DNA of 64,000 bases, from assembly GCA_029204225.1 (NCBI GenBank), contig CM055102.1:47462870-47526869 (forward strand). The letters are read 5' to 3'. The position numbers and the translations under genes were made by a program. The notes beneath the pieces were generated by a model that did not search any database, was not told where the DNA came from, and saw only the letters and a program-made list of their open reading frames with translations. How positions within the stretch are numbered: position 1 is the first letter of the stretch; the number at the start of each line of letters is the position of its first letter. Shown in pieces: positions 21,591 to 36,245 of this stretch. Source of the stretch: Diphasiastrum complanatum (Eukaryota > Streptophyta > Lycopodiopsida > Lycopodiales > Lycopodiaceae).

Positions 21591-23400
21591 ATTAATTAAT
21601 CATTTAATTGATATTTTTTCTCACCCAAAATCTTTCTAATTAATTGAATGTTTTTAAATTTGTTTTTTAAGGATTTAAAATTAAGAATTTCAAATATTCT
21701 AAAAATTTTAACATTAATAATCATTAGCAAAACTAAAATTGTAACGAATTGTCAAGTTTTCAATATTCTAATTTTTGATGTGTTTTCATAATAATTTTTT
21801 GGAAACAATATTGTTAGATATTTAGAGAAATCAAAAGATTTTTTTTTAGGGTGATTTAAATATTTTCACAAATCATGTAATCTCGATTATTGTAAACTAA
21901 TTTCATTTGTATTTATTTAATGTTTAGATATTCAATGAACTTACAAAATATAAGTAAAGATTTTAAAAATATTAAAAAGCTAATAAAATTTGATTAAAAT
22001 TTTTGTCATAATTTAAAAAATCATTTGTTTTGATACAAGAATTGTAATTTTAAAAACTTTTATAATTCCAAAAAAAAAACTAAAACTTTTGTTTTAAATA
22101 AACAAAAAAGAAATGTTTAGTTAATCTAGTGGTTGTATACTAATGATTTTATTTTGAATAGTATTATTATTTCATATAAGCTAATTTGGAGTTATTAATC
22201 TAAGTCTATTAACAAAATTTTGGTAGCTTGATTGATTTTCTTGCAAAATACAACATTTTTTTAACATTGTAATATATTTATTTGAATCATTTTAAATATG
22301 GATTTTTCTCAAAAAAAACTTTAAAAAATTGAAAAAAATGAGTCTCCATGTCATTTCTCTTTTTTTTTTGTCATCATGTTATTTACCTTTCTTCTCAAAA
22401 CCTACCGAAGAATCATCATTATGTTGGTTAACTTGCTTTGGCCATGAAGTTCATGCACATATTTTCAAATTCATTTGAAGTGTGAAGGTGACAAGGTTAT
22501 TTTGCACTCAAGTTTAATTTCAAGCTATTTCACAACATTTAACAACCTACGGTGGTACATTTTCTTTAAATTACCATTAATCAACTACTCTATGGGAAAA
22601 TCATTGGAAACCAAAAAGCAATAAAATTTGCTTCAAGACTTGGTTAAAAAAGGATTTGCACATGATACCCTTGATAAAAAATGAACCCGAATGTACAAGA
22701 TAGAGTCTAGTGCATATACTAACAATGTGTCCTAAAAGGTCTCAATGTCCTTATGCACAACAATTTAGTAATAGATATATGTTATTTATCCATTTAAAAG
22801 GTAAAATCATGCTTAGGATATTTTAGTAATTCTTGGTATAGTAAAGAATGCATATGAGAAATTGTGATGTTAGATACCAAAGATCCCACGCCAACTAATA
22901 AAGGTTGATAGAGTCCCATAAGCAAATGGATCACTGAGAATTGTAATCATTAAATCATTAAGAGATGTCAGAGACTGTGTGAGTCTCTTTATGGTACCCG
23001 TTTCTGAACGATCCACACATTTGGAGGGTGGCTAGGAAGCCGTAAGACTCAAAACGTTAATAGCGTCCCGTGAGCAAATGGATCGTAGAATTGTACATAT
23101 GAAGAGGGGTTAAAGAATGTGTGAGTCTCTTTATGGTACCCTTTTTGAAGGGGACCTAGGGTGGGATCTCAACCTTCAGCCCAAATGCCAAAACTTCTGA
23201 CAGAAATCTCGCCCAAGATTTATTTGGGGCATTGGACATGGAAATGATCAGCATGTATTCACGTGGGTATGGTGAAACTACTCAAAGGTTTTCCTATTTT
23301 TGATACGTTGATGTGGGTATGGATGAGATTATTCAAAGAGTAAATTCTCCTTTTTTGTGAAAATTTAGCATGACGAGCAATCAAATGACAAGTCGAGTAA
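21591..23400. other. AT-rich unassigned stretch
   Basis: 21600-22350 is extremely AT-rich with no frame of interest and may be 3' flank of gene 2. From 22400 on the sequence is less biased but still without a gene. A tandem duplication near 22910-23150 is listed separately. Confidence 0.5.
22908..23150. repeat. two imperfect tandem copies, ~150-bp period
   Basis: 'agtcccataagcaaatggatc' at about 22913 and 'cgtcccgtgagcaaatggatc' at about 23065 begin two units. Each later contains 'tgtgtgagtctctttatggt' followed by 'acc'. No terminal repeats or coding content. Confidence 0.75.
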
Positions 23401-23429
23401 ATAAGAAACTTTATTCAAGATAGCATGTG

Positions 23430-23809
23430 AATAAATGATGCTTGGTACAGCTTTTGTTTATTACAGGAGCAATAATTTGGGCTTGGCAGAACACAAACTG
23501 CTAGAAACAGCCAAATAGCTTCTTACACTGATCAAAGGAAGAATTTGACTCTATCAACATTGTATGCGTTTTCCCGCTGCAAATTCGACTAAATGTTATG
23601 TAGCAATAGAAAGCTTGCAAGTCAATGACATGGACTCTCCTCTCTGGAAAGTGGGTGATAAAATTCAGACTTTTAGCTGCACCAACAGCAACATATGTGC
23701 AAAACCTGATCAACCGCATCAATCAGGGTATAGAAAGCATTATCAACACTGCCGATTAATACAATGAAGTGATCTTATTTCCCTTAGTACTGCTGGAATT
23801 TGGCTGAGC
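23430..23809 (-). other. probable 3' untranslated region of the phytocyanin gene
   Basis: Sequence downstream of the phytocyanin stop codon is not repeat-like and keeps moderate GC. Its true extent and poly(A) site cannot be read with certainty. Confidence 0.35.
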
Positions 23810-24759
23810 TCAATAGAATAACGAAAATCCACCCAAAAAGATTGCTGACAATAGAACCACGGTTCCAGAATACAAAGTTGATGGAGCACTGTTTGGCATA
23901 GAAGTCGGTGGCGCTTGTGGAGATGTTGGGGAGGATGGAGTCTCAGAACCAGGTGGCGGTGTTGAGGGTGGAGATGATGGGCTGGTTTCAGATGAAGGTG
24001 ACGGGATGGTTTCAGACGGTGACGGTGAGGGGATGGTTTCAGAAGGTGAAGGTGCCGGCCGATTCGTTTTAGAAGGGGAAGGTGCAATGGGGGATGGTGA
24101 AGGTGATGGCACTGGCTTGGGGGGAGATGGCAAAGGTGAGACCTTAGGCGCAGGTGAAACAGTAGGAGCTGGAGACGGGGTGCTTCCTCCTGACACAGCG
24201 ACCGTTACAGCCATGCCGCTAGAACAGTGGTTTGGAGTACCGCAGATAAAATATTGGGTAGTTGCATCAGTAAGCGTAATAGAGTCACTGCCAGTTTGAT
24301 AACTCTTGATAAAATTGGATATAGTGCATGTCTTGTAGTTTGCTTGACTTACTTGAAACACACTGTGGGCCTCAGCGCTGTATTTGAACACTGCACACAC
24401 AGACGGATTGTTCTAAGGCCCATCTATTAACGCATCTTTAAATTGAAAATGAGCGCAATCAAAGCAAGTTCAATTGTTAGCTATGCCAGGAAGCAATGAT
24501 ATGCTCAGCTCTCTCAGAAGACGAACATTGGTTAGAATGTAAGATCAACATTGTGCGACGGAATATTGAGTGTCTTACGTAGCGTGTCGCCCACTTTAAA
24601 AGTAATCGGTGCAGCCCAGGTTTTGTAATCTACGTTGAGGTTCCATCCTGCAGTACCGCCCACGGTGTAGGTAGCTGCCATGGCGCAATGGACAATCGCT
24701 AACAGCACCACTGAGATGGCTGCATAACTTGCACCGCCACTTCCCTGTCTGTCTGCCAT
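23810..24759 (-). CDS. phytocyanin (uclacyanin / early-nodulin-like blue-copper protein), GPI-anchored
   Basis: Two exons: 24579-24759 and 23810-24390, joined across a 188-bp GT-AG intron in phase 1, exactly between GDTL and LF, the usual phytocyanin intron site. The 253-residue product has a signal peptide (about residues 1-29, hydrophobic AAISVVLLAIVHCAMA), a plastocyanin-like domain (about 30-127) starting YTVGGTAGWN, and a complete type I copper set: His69, Cys110, His115 and Met120, with Cys82 and Cys116 placed for the conserved disulfide. A Pro/Ser-rich arabinogalactan-like region (about 130-225) and a hydrophobic C-terminus (about 232-253) indicate a GPI-anchored cell-surface electron-transfer or signalling protein. 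A Met ligand favours the uclacyanin type over stellacyanin (Gln). The start is the only ATG giving a full signal peptide. No lesion seen; it stands out by higher GC and is the only intact gene in the window. Confidence 0.93.
24391..24578 (-). other. intron of the phytocyanin gene
   Basis: On the minus strand it begins GTAAGA and ends TGTGTGCAG. Splicing restores the GDTLLFKYSAEAH reading; without it the exon 1 frame runs into unrelated sequence. Confidence 0.9.
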
Positions 24760-27257
24760 AGATCTGACGTTACTGGATTGAAAGTGTTAGCTATCCGGAA
24801 GATAATTACTCGAGCTAATAAATGCTGCAAAGAATGCTCAGTTTATGAAATAAAAAGAGTTAAGGGTGTATGTGGATGCTATTAGCTGTGTGCGTACTGA
24901 TCGATCAAACCCCTAGTGCTGCTGAGAGCTTATTGAAGCAGCTGAAACTTCTATCTTATGGGATGGTCAGAGAAGGGAAAAAAGTAGGATGCGAGTTGCA
25001 ACCCCAACGCGCAAAGAATAAGCCGCTGCTGCGGACCCCACTTAAGCCAAGTCCACCATTAGCATGGCATCTGTGTTCTGTCTTAATTTGTTACACATAG
25101 CGTGTTTGGGCGAGGGCGATGAAGGGCTGGAGCCTGGAAGCAAACCCGACTAAATCAACGAAAGAAGCTTTTTAAAGCATCATTTGATTAGCTACTGCGG
25201 TTGCGGGCTGCATTTTTTCTCGACTGCAATACAAGATGCCTATTCTCTCACGGCTTTTGATGCTGCTTCGCAGAAAAGTATAGACGATGCTTCTCGATCT
25301 TCCAAACCTAAAAGGCAAGCTGCGTCTTTGACAACGGGCGTTGCATTCATGTAGCAACGATGTCGTCCATTCCGTTGGTTGATTACCACACTGGCTTTCT
25401 AACCCAAACAACCCAAACAGATGCATGACAAAAGCTCTCACGCATTGCTCGCTAAAAATTTAAAAATACAGACACTCCAATTGTTAAAATTTATTTTTTA
25501 TAGATTTATTTCAGATTTATAAGTTTTTTTATTGCTCAAAATCAAATGCTTTTACTTATAAATGTTAGTGCTTTTAGTTATAAATGTTATGTTTTATTTT
25601 AACCTTTGACAGATTCATAATAGATTTATGGGCTTTTTTATAAAATTAGTTTCAAACTTTTTTATAAGCACTGCTCAGGTGATATTTTATGAGCACTGCT
25701 CAGGTGATAGATAAGAATCTGAACTCTAGGTTTTGAATCACAAAAAATTAACAAATACAAATATCCCAATTGTTTAAATTCATTTTTTACTGTTTCATTT
25801 TAAATTTAAAGATTTTATTTTTACCTTTTACCTTTTGCATAATAGGTTTGTGAGTTTTTAATAAGGTTACTTTGAAACTTTTTTACTAGAGCTGGTTTTG
25901 ATTTCAGCTGAAGTCAACGTTCACCTACTCATGCCGCAAATAGATGTCCATCTGGATGTTGCTTCATCCTCATCATGGGCTCAGAATCCTCACATCCCGC
26001 GTCGCTGATCCTAGCTATTATTTCGGAAACTGGAAAGACTGGTTGGTGGCCTGGTGCACTAAGTTGAACTTGAAGACGCACTTGGCGAAGACAATTCGGC
26101 GCCTGATTCTATTGCCAACCACGTTTCTCAATGAAATGGGCCCTCGCAGGTTGTACAGAAGCATCCATTTTAACTTTTACGTGACACGTCTGAAAGCAAT
26201 AGGTCACCTATTTGTCCTGCCTAGTTAGTACTGTGACTCTGTGAGACTGCGTGTGTGAGACACAGAAAGAATCACGCTAGTCTGGTTGATAAAGATTTGT
26301 AGCTCAGGGACTCTCTAACCTGGTAGTTTTCCATCTGTCAAGCCAGCAATCATAGGAAAATCCAGCTCTTGCATTGAACATTGAGAATTTTCACAGCTAA
26401 AATGCTTGAAAAAGTAAACTTAAATTCCGATAAGTATGCGGTGGGTGGTCCTACTCCTACCTGGTGCGCAATTGTGTGTGACTTTGCAGTTCGAACCGAT
26501 ATGTCAGGAAATATATGTACTACACCAATCACTCCGCTGATTACCTCAGCTGCTCACAAAAAGTGTCAGGACTCAGCCTCTTACTTGTAAATTCAGCAGT
26601 TTATAAAAAATTAATCCCTCACCAAGTTTACCCACAAGTCTACTACAGGACGAGCATTTCTTTTCCTCTTACATTCTGATTTGGGAATGCAGCCTTGCTT
26701 GTTGCAACTGCTACAAAGCTTCAAGATATAGCACACACGAATCATAGTTTCTGCAGCTTACGGGTTGAAGTTTGTTTCCACTGCCGAAGCCGGAGGGCTA
26801 ACACCATGTTTTTGAAATGCCTCTAGCCCAAAGGATCCAACTATAGATTAACTTCTAAACTGCCACAAATACCAATTAATCACTGCACCCAAAAAGCAAC
26901 TTTTGTTAAAGTTGGGTTGGTAGACCTCACACAAAAGTGTGCAATAGTAATTATTATATCAATTTTCATATGAATATGAGATTGTACTAACTTGTCATGA
27001 GATTCACAATAAATTGGAACACGAGAAATGGGGGCTCCATCACGTGTTGTTTCACGTGCAATTCAGTACCAGTTAATTTACCATATATGCAATTATCGAA
27101 CTTTTGAAGCAATCTCAATTTTCACTTTTTAATGAAGTAAATGGTCATTGGTCATGCTTTCACAAAGAAATATGTGTGCACGAAGGTTACAATATCATCT
27201 ATTGATTTTCTTCTCTGATTCTTTGAGCACTACGTGCATACCCACGCAGTGCATTGG

Positions 27258-27283
27258 CGTGAGAGAAACGCGGTTCTCTCACG
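27258..27283. other. perfect 10-bp hairpin
   Basis: CGTGAGAGAA, six-base loop, TTCTCTCACG. Just right (about 27322-27425) there are two more loose inverted repeats built from 'tttacatgcac' and its complement. They may be the folded remains of a MITE-type element; no terminal duplication could be confirmed. Confidence 0.5.
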
Positions 27284-27798
27284 AGAATCGTCTCGCTTTA
27301 CTAGCGGACAGAAATTTATAGCAAGAAAATTTTACATGCACTTTTCAATTGTCGAAATATGCACGTAAAAAATTTACCTTTTTTACATGCACCTTCCACC
27401 CGAAAGGTCCATGTGAAAAAAAAATTACAACAAAAATAAAAGTAAAAAAAAAGTTACGTCGCTAGGCGGAACGCCCTTGAAGGAGTCCCAGCCCAACCCT
27501 CTCCCCCCCCCTTCCCTTTCCGCGTCCCATGTAACACCATACATACACCGAATGCTATATCCCAAGTCTCCCAACAAACATAGCTTAGAATCTCGAGACT
27601 ATAGGTAATAAAACTTCATTTTTGGCAACAAATGGCCTCAGTCACGAATCAAGTAATAGCCACAATCACACAGTACAAACCACATGGATAGGCATAGCCA
27701 GATGTATGTAGTTTCCATCCCACTTACATCCCCATGCTACATAGAGCATAGATAGGCATAACCAAACTAATTGATATGTGTTGCCAAATTGGAAATAG

Positions 27799-27992
27799 CT
27801 TAATTAGGAGCCTAAGGATTGATTCCCGCCTACCTTTGAATCCACTTTTGAATTAGAATTTATGCTAAAGAACATTAGCACTTGCCCGCAAAGACCTTAA
27901 TTAAGAGCCTAAGGATTGATTTCCACCTAAGTTTAAATCCAATTTAAAATTGAAATTTAAGCTCATCAACGTTTCCACTTGCCTTTAATATA
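27799..27992. repeat. 97-bp tandem duplication, two diverged copies
   Basis: 'cttaattaggagcctaagga' at about 27799 and 'cttaattaagagcctaagga' at about 27896 begin two units that each run through 'tgaatcca'/'taaatcca', 'gaattt' and 'acttgcc'. Non-coding. Confidence 0.8.
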
Positions 27993-28302
27993 TATCCTTT
28001 AAAACTCATTTTAAAGACAGAGAAATAGTTATTTATCTTAATTTAAAGCTGATTCACACAAGGTTCCTTTAAATGGAAGGCATATTTTTCTTATTTTGGT
28101 TGAATTTTTTTAAATAGGACATGGGTTGTCAATCTGAAAATTGTTTGTGTTTTCATCTTTTGTAGACGTGTTTGTGGCATCTTCATATGGTGGTGTCATA
28201 AATTATCCTAAGTGATATTTACACTATTTCACATTAGAAAATTTTGCAACAAAGTTTATCTTATTCTTGGATGGTTGTTAGTGAACTTAGTAACAATATA
28301 TG

Positions 28303-28387
28303 CTTCTTGGTTTCCAAGGGGAGGCTCGAACCTGGGACCAAAGAAACTTTGGATGCCAAGCTAACCAGTTGAGCCAACCCCGTTGGG
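28303..28387 (-). mobile_element. 85-bp tRNA-like retroposon with 16-bp target duplication
   Basis: Minus strand reads GGGGTTGGCTCAACTGGTTA ... GGTTCGAGCCTCCCC: a tRNA-like acceptor pairing (GGGG/CCCC), an A-box-like TGGCTCAACTGG and a B-box GGTTCGAGCC, so polymerase III signals. It is flanked by perfect direct repeats TTAGTAACAATATATG at 28287-28302 and 28388-28403. This is a LINE-mobilised insertion made of little more than the tRNA head, with only about 16 bp of 3' tail (TTGGAAACCAAGAAG). It could be a minimal SINE, a 5' SINE fragment or a retroposed tRNA. The anticodon loop is not canonical, so a working tRNA gene is unlikely. Confidence 0.75.
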
Positions 28388-28403
28388 TTAGTAACAATAT
28401 ATG

Positions 28404-30618
<2,215 letters not shown>

Positions 30619-30766
30619 GGGACAGTTCCAATTCCATTTTTCATATAGGTCTATCTACACATTTGGTTATGGATTTGAACCCACTGTACATACATAAAAG
30701 AATTTTTCACCATGATTGAACATATTTCGAGTCCTTGTCGGTAGTCTATTTGCTTGGCAATTGCTA

Positions 30767-31380
<614 letters not shown>

Positions 31381-32636
31381 TGTCGTACTATACCAACAAG
31401 GTTAATATAGATTCTGTAGTAAATAATGTCGTTCCCACAGAGGACAGCGTTAGAAAGTTATGTATTTGGTACAATTTATGACAAATGGTTTCGAGTGTTA
31501 TTCTGGTTGTCGATAGACATTAGAAAGTAACCAGTATTACTTGTGTTTGGGAAATGTAATGTTAATAATTTCAGAACAACAATTTGGCATTTATCAAATT
31601 GAATGAAACGCGTTCTACAGGTGAGATGTTATTAGAGCAGTACAACAGTACTACACTCCGGCTGATTAAGGTGTCAACAGAGAATCAAGAAATGTTTGTG
31701 GCTGTACAGACAATTAATTAATTGCGTTCGCGAACTGTTCACTTCTAGACAAAAGTTCTGAACAACTTACGTCCAAATTAATGGTTAAAGAACACGAATA
31801 GTTTTAGAGCACGTTAGAAATTTATGTCAATTACAATCAGGAACACAGATCAAAGACTCAATTTTTTCAGACAGGGACTGTCATCTCATATGTATACATA
31901 TAGCTTTATTCAATGATCGTGCTAGACTGTACCAAAGATAGTCGTTATTCGAGTGTCGAAAAGAAAGTATTCGCAACAGACGAATAAGATGCTTGTAAGA
32001 CAGTTCCTTAGAGCATGCTTTACGGATACACAACAAACGACTGTAATGCGCTAGAGAGTCTGTCTGATCAGAGAGTAGTTCATGTAATGCGTTAGAGATT
32101 GCTAGTAGACTCAGGATCACTCACACTCAACAGTGTGGAGAACAGAGATAAGGGAGAATAACTCTCAACACTCAAGTTCACTTCTTCAACCTCTTACATA
32201 TACATAAACTCTTCTCTCTCGATGCTCGAGACTAAAGTGTGAGATCAATATATGTTCTATGGGACAAACAAACACACCTCTAAAACAACAGGTGCGTCGC
32301 TCCCGCAAAAGGGTCTAGTTAACAATTAGCTTGAGTATACGTTCAACTATACCATAAGAGGTATATTTAACTAAGAGTTAAGATTACTATAGTTTAACAT
32401 GTCTTTTCATATCTAGTCGTTTCATGTGGACGACCTAGTAAAGGTTATCCAAGACAATGTCTTTCCTTTTAAAGGTCTTGCCCTTAATTACAAGGCAAGT
32501 ACTTAGGAGATATATTCTCGAAAAATGACTTAGGCCTCTTCATGATTTATACTTAACCAACTCATATCTTCATTTTCGAGTATATCATGCCATATTTATG
32601 TTGATATTCAATATTTAACAATTTTGTGGCATCACA
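31381..32636 (-). repeat. 3' LTR of the gypsy element
   Basis: 1256 bp, TG...CA on the minus strand (TGTGATGCC ... AGTACGACA). The minus-strand 3' end carries 'gggaacgacat', a motif I recognise near the LTR end of plant gypsy elements of the Tat/Athila kind. 32046-32309 repeats at 38607-38870 with about 93% identity. Confidence 0.75.
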
Positions 32637-35189
32637 TATCCCTTTCCTCAAATGTGAAACGTCCTCCTGAACATATCATCTTCATTTCGATGACTATTCG
32701 CCAAACATTCTTGTTCTTCAAATTTTCGGTAAGGTGAAAAGATATTTCTTCATATGTTTCATCCTTTAGATATTTCTTCGTCTTAGAGAATATGTGTCTT
32801 TGTTGTTTCTTAATTGAATAGGTTGTTTTGATTTGATCCTTGAATTGTTGATAAGAACTGGAATCAATCTTCAAAACATCATCAAACTTAAAAGATCTGG
32901 ATTCAACGTCACATATAGAAACATCACCACGACAAAGGCACAAATGAATATTCATGAACGATTCAATTCGTCATGTAATTTCTGAGAAAACTCTAAGTTT
33001 TGTTGAGCCTCAATCAAAAGCAAGTCTTCTTTTGATTTCTTATAACGGCCAACTGGGAGGTTGTCGAATTCTTCTAGCTTAACCGGGAGCAATATTCCAT
33101 CAAACAGCTCCTGAGTTAACTTTCTATCTTCATCTGAATCACTACGAAGTGTGATTTCTTTACAGTAACAAACTAAAAATCTAATAAAAGAGCTTTAAAC
33201 ATAAAAATTTTGAACAAAAAATAATGTCTTTGCCGCAAAGGTACCAAACTGCCAAAATGAATATGTACAGAACTGTTTGTAACGGAACGACTTCCTTCTG
33301 TCTTGCAGATTATGTCAAATCTCCACAAAATATTTTGCAAAGTTCCACTCACAATCCACATAAAGACTGAAGAGTTTAGGATAGGCCATATTTACATTAA
33401 TCAGCAATCCTGCATCATCGAACGCGCCTAAAGCCGCAACAACTTGAGGTTTGTACAGTTGAAACTACGACTTTTGCTTCCAAAAATTTCGCTTATTGTC
33501 TTCGTTCCTCAAAAACTGGAATTCTTTGATTCGAATATATTCAAGAGCATACATAGGCGAAGAGCCTATGTATAACTCTGTTGATCCGAAAGGCACGACC
33601 TGGAATTTCCCCTGGATTATGCCCCAGCAGAGACATCCTTTCTACTCGATAGAGAGCTGGGCCCATAACCAGAGAAAGTTATCCTTGTCCCAAGGTCGCT
33701 TCCACTCGTCGAAGGCGATGCCTACTGTGCCTGGTAGCATCATGTAATCCACACGCCATTGCAATTCAATATTAAATGCATGTGGACACCACTTCCAGAA
33801 TCGTTCAGCAAATGCACGGAATCTTTCAGCACATACCTTTGACTGATTACAACGTGTTCGCTTTGGCTATGTAGATGTAGTTGCCAAATCTTGAGTTTGC
33901 AACTCAGCAGCCAGCTTCTGACCTTCCAATTGTTGCTTGATATCTGATAGCTCCTGTGCAAGCTTGTCAATCTTCGCGACTGCCTCCAAATATTCAGGAT
34001 GGTCTGAGGCTCCGTAGCAGGATGACACAGCTTGGATTTGTTGTGTGAGGTCATCAATGCGGAGCAGGGCCTGAAGATATTCTTCGCGAGAGTCGGGCCC
34101 ACTAGAATATGGGGTGGCTTCACTAGACAGCTCTGCCAACTCTTCCTCGACAAGTGCCTTCACATCCTCGAGCGGATGCAAGAACTCAACTCAAAAAAAT
34201 TTGAGCATCTGGTTCAGCTTCGTGAGGTCTACTGTGATTGACCCTGCATTGGTGCTTAGAGAAAGAGCAACTTCTTCCTTTATTCGCGTCATTTGCTCCT
34301 CTTGCAAATATTTTTGGAGGGTGACATTGTGTTGATTTGCAGCCAAAAGCTGTTGCTTCAAAGAATTATATTGAGTGTCTGAAAATTGTCAGACTTGGTC
34401 TCAATTGCCTTATTAGTCTGCTTCAAATAATCAACTTCATTTATTACAGTCTGAAGCTGTGTTTTGAGAGAACGATTTCGTTCAATCAATTTCGTGTTGT
34501 CTGATTCAAGCAAATCGATCTTCTCGTAGGACGCCTTAGAGAGCCTTGGCATCTTCTCTCTGAGTTGACAAACTCCATGGTGAGCTTTTTGTGATACTTG
34601 TCAAACTCATAGACCTCAGTCACTAAATTCTTGGCTCTCTCGGTCATGGTATGAAACTATTGGGGCTGATTGTCTAGTTCATCTTCATCTCCAATAGGTG
34701 CCCCAGTGTCGCCTTCAGCAGCTGCTCGTGCCTTTCCTGATGTATCGAACTGAGTTGCATCATCATCCGAGGTAGATTGAGTTGCATCATCACTCTACTG
34801 CTTCTGGGATGTGAAAGCAGATGCTGGCTTTGAAGGATCAACAACAGCAACAACAGCATCTGTATCCATAGCCACAACTGGAACTATATATGGTTGGGAT
34901 GGTGCAACATCAATCTCCATAGCAGTGGTAGCTGCTACTTCGACTGGTGGTGCAGCATCTGATGTAATAGGGATAGGAACGGTCAAGTGTTGAAAAGATC
35001 AATAGGTTTTGGAGCCAATATCCTTCCAGTCAGCATTGTTTTCTCTTGCTCAATCAAAATTCCAGAATGATCGCACAATCGAGAAACATGTGCTCCAACT
35101 CCAGAAAACTTTTGGTGTATAATCCATCGCAAAAAAGCCTTGTATGTAATAACACCGAAGCAAACTAGATTACCCGCTAGTGCGTCCAA
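32632..35189 (-). pseudogene. extra ORF after gypsy pol, with coiled-coil repeats
   Basis: A long minus-strand frame, broken by a few shifts and stops, running from about 35189 to the polypurine tract. Its start reads [20 protein letters not shown] then SGVGAHVSRLCDHSGIL, similar in style to 'putative plant transposon protein' regions in other gypsy elements. Next comes an Ala/Val/Pro-rich linker (about 34990-34800), a coiled coil (KIDLLESDNTKLIERNRSLK, about 34520) and an acidic stretch with two related repeats, EEYLQALLRIDDLTQQIQ and PEYLEAVAKIDKLAQELSD (about 34100-33940). A final part has KFDDVLKIDSSSYQQFK. It is not gag, pol or env as far as I can tell; function unknown. Confidence 0.55.
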
Positions 35190-35560
35190 TATATAGCCAA
35201 AATTTTGGACTCAACATTCTTTGTAGCATAATCCGTTGCAACTAGAATATAACGACATTTCGTATGTTGGGTCACAAGTTTGATTGGACTGACAAAGTCG
35301 ATCCCCCACTTCTCAAATGGTGCAAGAGGCAGGATTGGTGTCAATGGCCAATTCATTGCTTTTGTAGGCTTGCTAGATCTCTGGCATGGATCGCACGAAC
35401 AAATAAAATTTGATACATCCTTGAACATGGTTGGCCACCAGTATTGGCGGTCAATATTTTATTAACTGTGTTCTTTAAGGCAAAGTGTCCTCCAACATCT
35501 TCCGAGTGTAAGGCTTTAACAACTTTTTTAATGTCTTTAGTTTCGAGACATCTTCGTAGT
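35190..35560 (-). pseudogene. gypsy integrase, N-terminal half
   Basis: Contains [18 protein letters not shown] (HH part of the zinc-binding HHCC), then [14 protein letters not shown] (CC part) and WGIDFVSPI with the first catalytic Asp, then VATDYATK. The domain stops soon after; the second Asp and Glu of the DDE triad are missing, so the element lacks a complete integrase. A frameshift lies between the HH and CC parts near 35450. Confidence 0.85.
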
Positions 35561-36245
35561 TGATGGTCAGCACCAAGCTTGTACAGAACATTGTTAATAA
35601 TCTTATAAGGTGCTACCTTATATTGAAAAACTATCTTTTGCTCCAAATCGTAACCATCCGAATATATCTGATCCTTGAGATAAGTAATGATATCAAAATA
35701 TAACGAATTGGTGGAAGAAATTTCAAATAGATGTTCGTCTAGAAAATCATCATTAATTGGTTCTTCAATTTTTCCAGTGCTGAGTCGCGATAAATAATCA
35801 GCATTTGTATGATACTTTCCTTGGTGAAGTTCTACTTGATAAGTGAATTCCTGCATAAGTAGAACCCATCGAGCAATTCGTCCTGATAAAACTGGTTTAT
35901 TCACAAGATACTTAAGAGCATAATGATCAACATGAAAAATAAATGCATATCCCAGCAAATAATGCCAAAATTTCTTAACAATGAAAATCATGCCAAGTGC
36001 TTCCCTTTCTGTAGCCGAATATTTCTTCTCTGAGGCACTGAGATGTCGACTCGCATAGTAGATGGGATGATTTTTCTTCTAATTGTCCTTCTCGCTCAAA
36101 CAGACGCCAATAGCAAATGCAGAAATATCAACATGACTATGAAATAAAATAGCCCAATTGGGTGGTCTCAGAATAGGAACATTGATCAACCTTTGCTTAA
36201 GTTCTTCGAATGCTTTTTGCTGTTCATTCGTCCACTAAGTATTCC
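35561..36245 (-). pseudogene. gypsy RNase H region
   Basis: Minus-strand frame with IFIVKKFWHYLLGYAFIFHV then DHYALKYLVNK and GRIARWVLLMQEF, the standard end of gypsy RNase H ('k.r.yLlG..f.v.tDH..Lkyl...p...gR..RW...LqeF'), followed by HTNADYLSRL. The upstream part (about 36240-36000) is interrupted by a stop near 36080. Confidence 0.85.

Larger units (their letters stand above)
24760..28286. other. unassigned sequence upstream of phytocyanin
   Basis: Includes the phytocyanin promoter (minus strand, from 24760 rightward); a TATA-like 'tttttatttcataa' on the minus strand near 24845 is possible. 24870-26600 has near-balanced GC and several open frames of 60-95 codons, none with a recognisable domain or clear codon pattern. 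26600-28280 is AT-rich. A hairpin at 27258 and a tandem repeat at 27799 are listed separately. Confidence 0.4.

Noticed and set aside
23743-24087. A His/Leu-rich minus-strand frame and a Gly/Glu-rich plus-strand frame (24006-24299)
   Set aside because: Both are shadows of the Pro/Ser-rich codons of the phytocyanin exon 2.
25944-26228. A 94-codon plus-strand frame in balanced-GC sequence near phytocyanin
   Set aside because: No domain, no splice-supported neighbours and no codon signature that I can defend.
28303-28387. A functional tRNA gene
   Set aside because: A- and B-box-like sequences and acceptor pairing are present, but the anticodon arm does not fold well and the unit is flanked by a target-site duplication, so a retroposed tRNA-like unit fits better.
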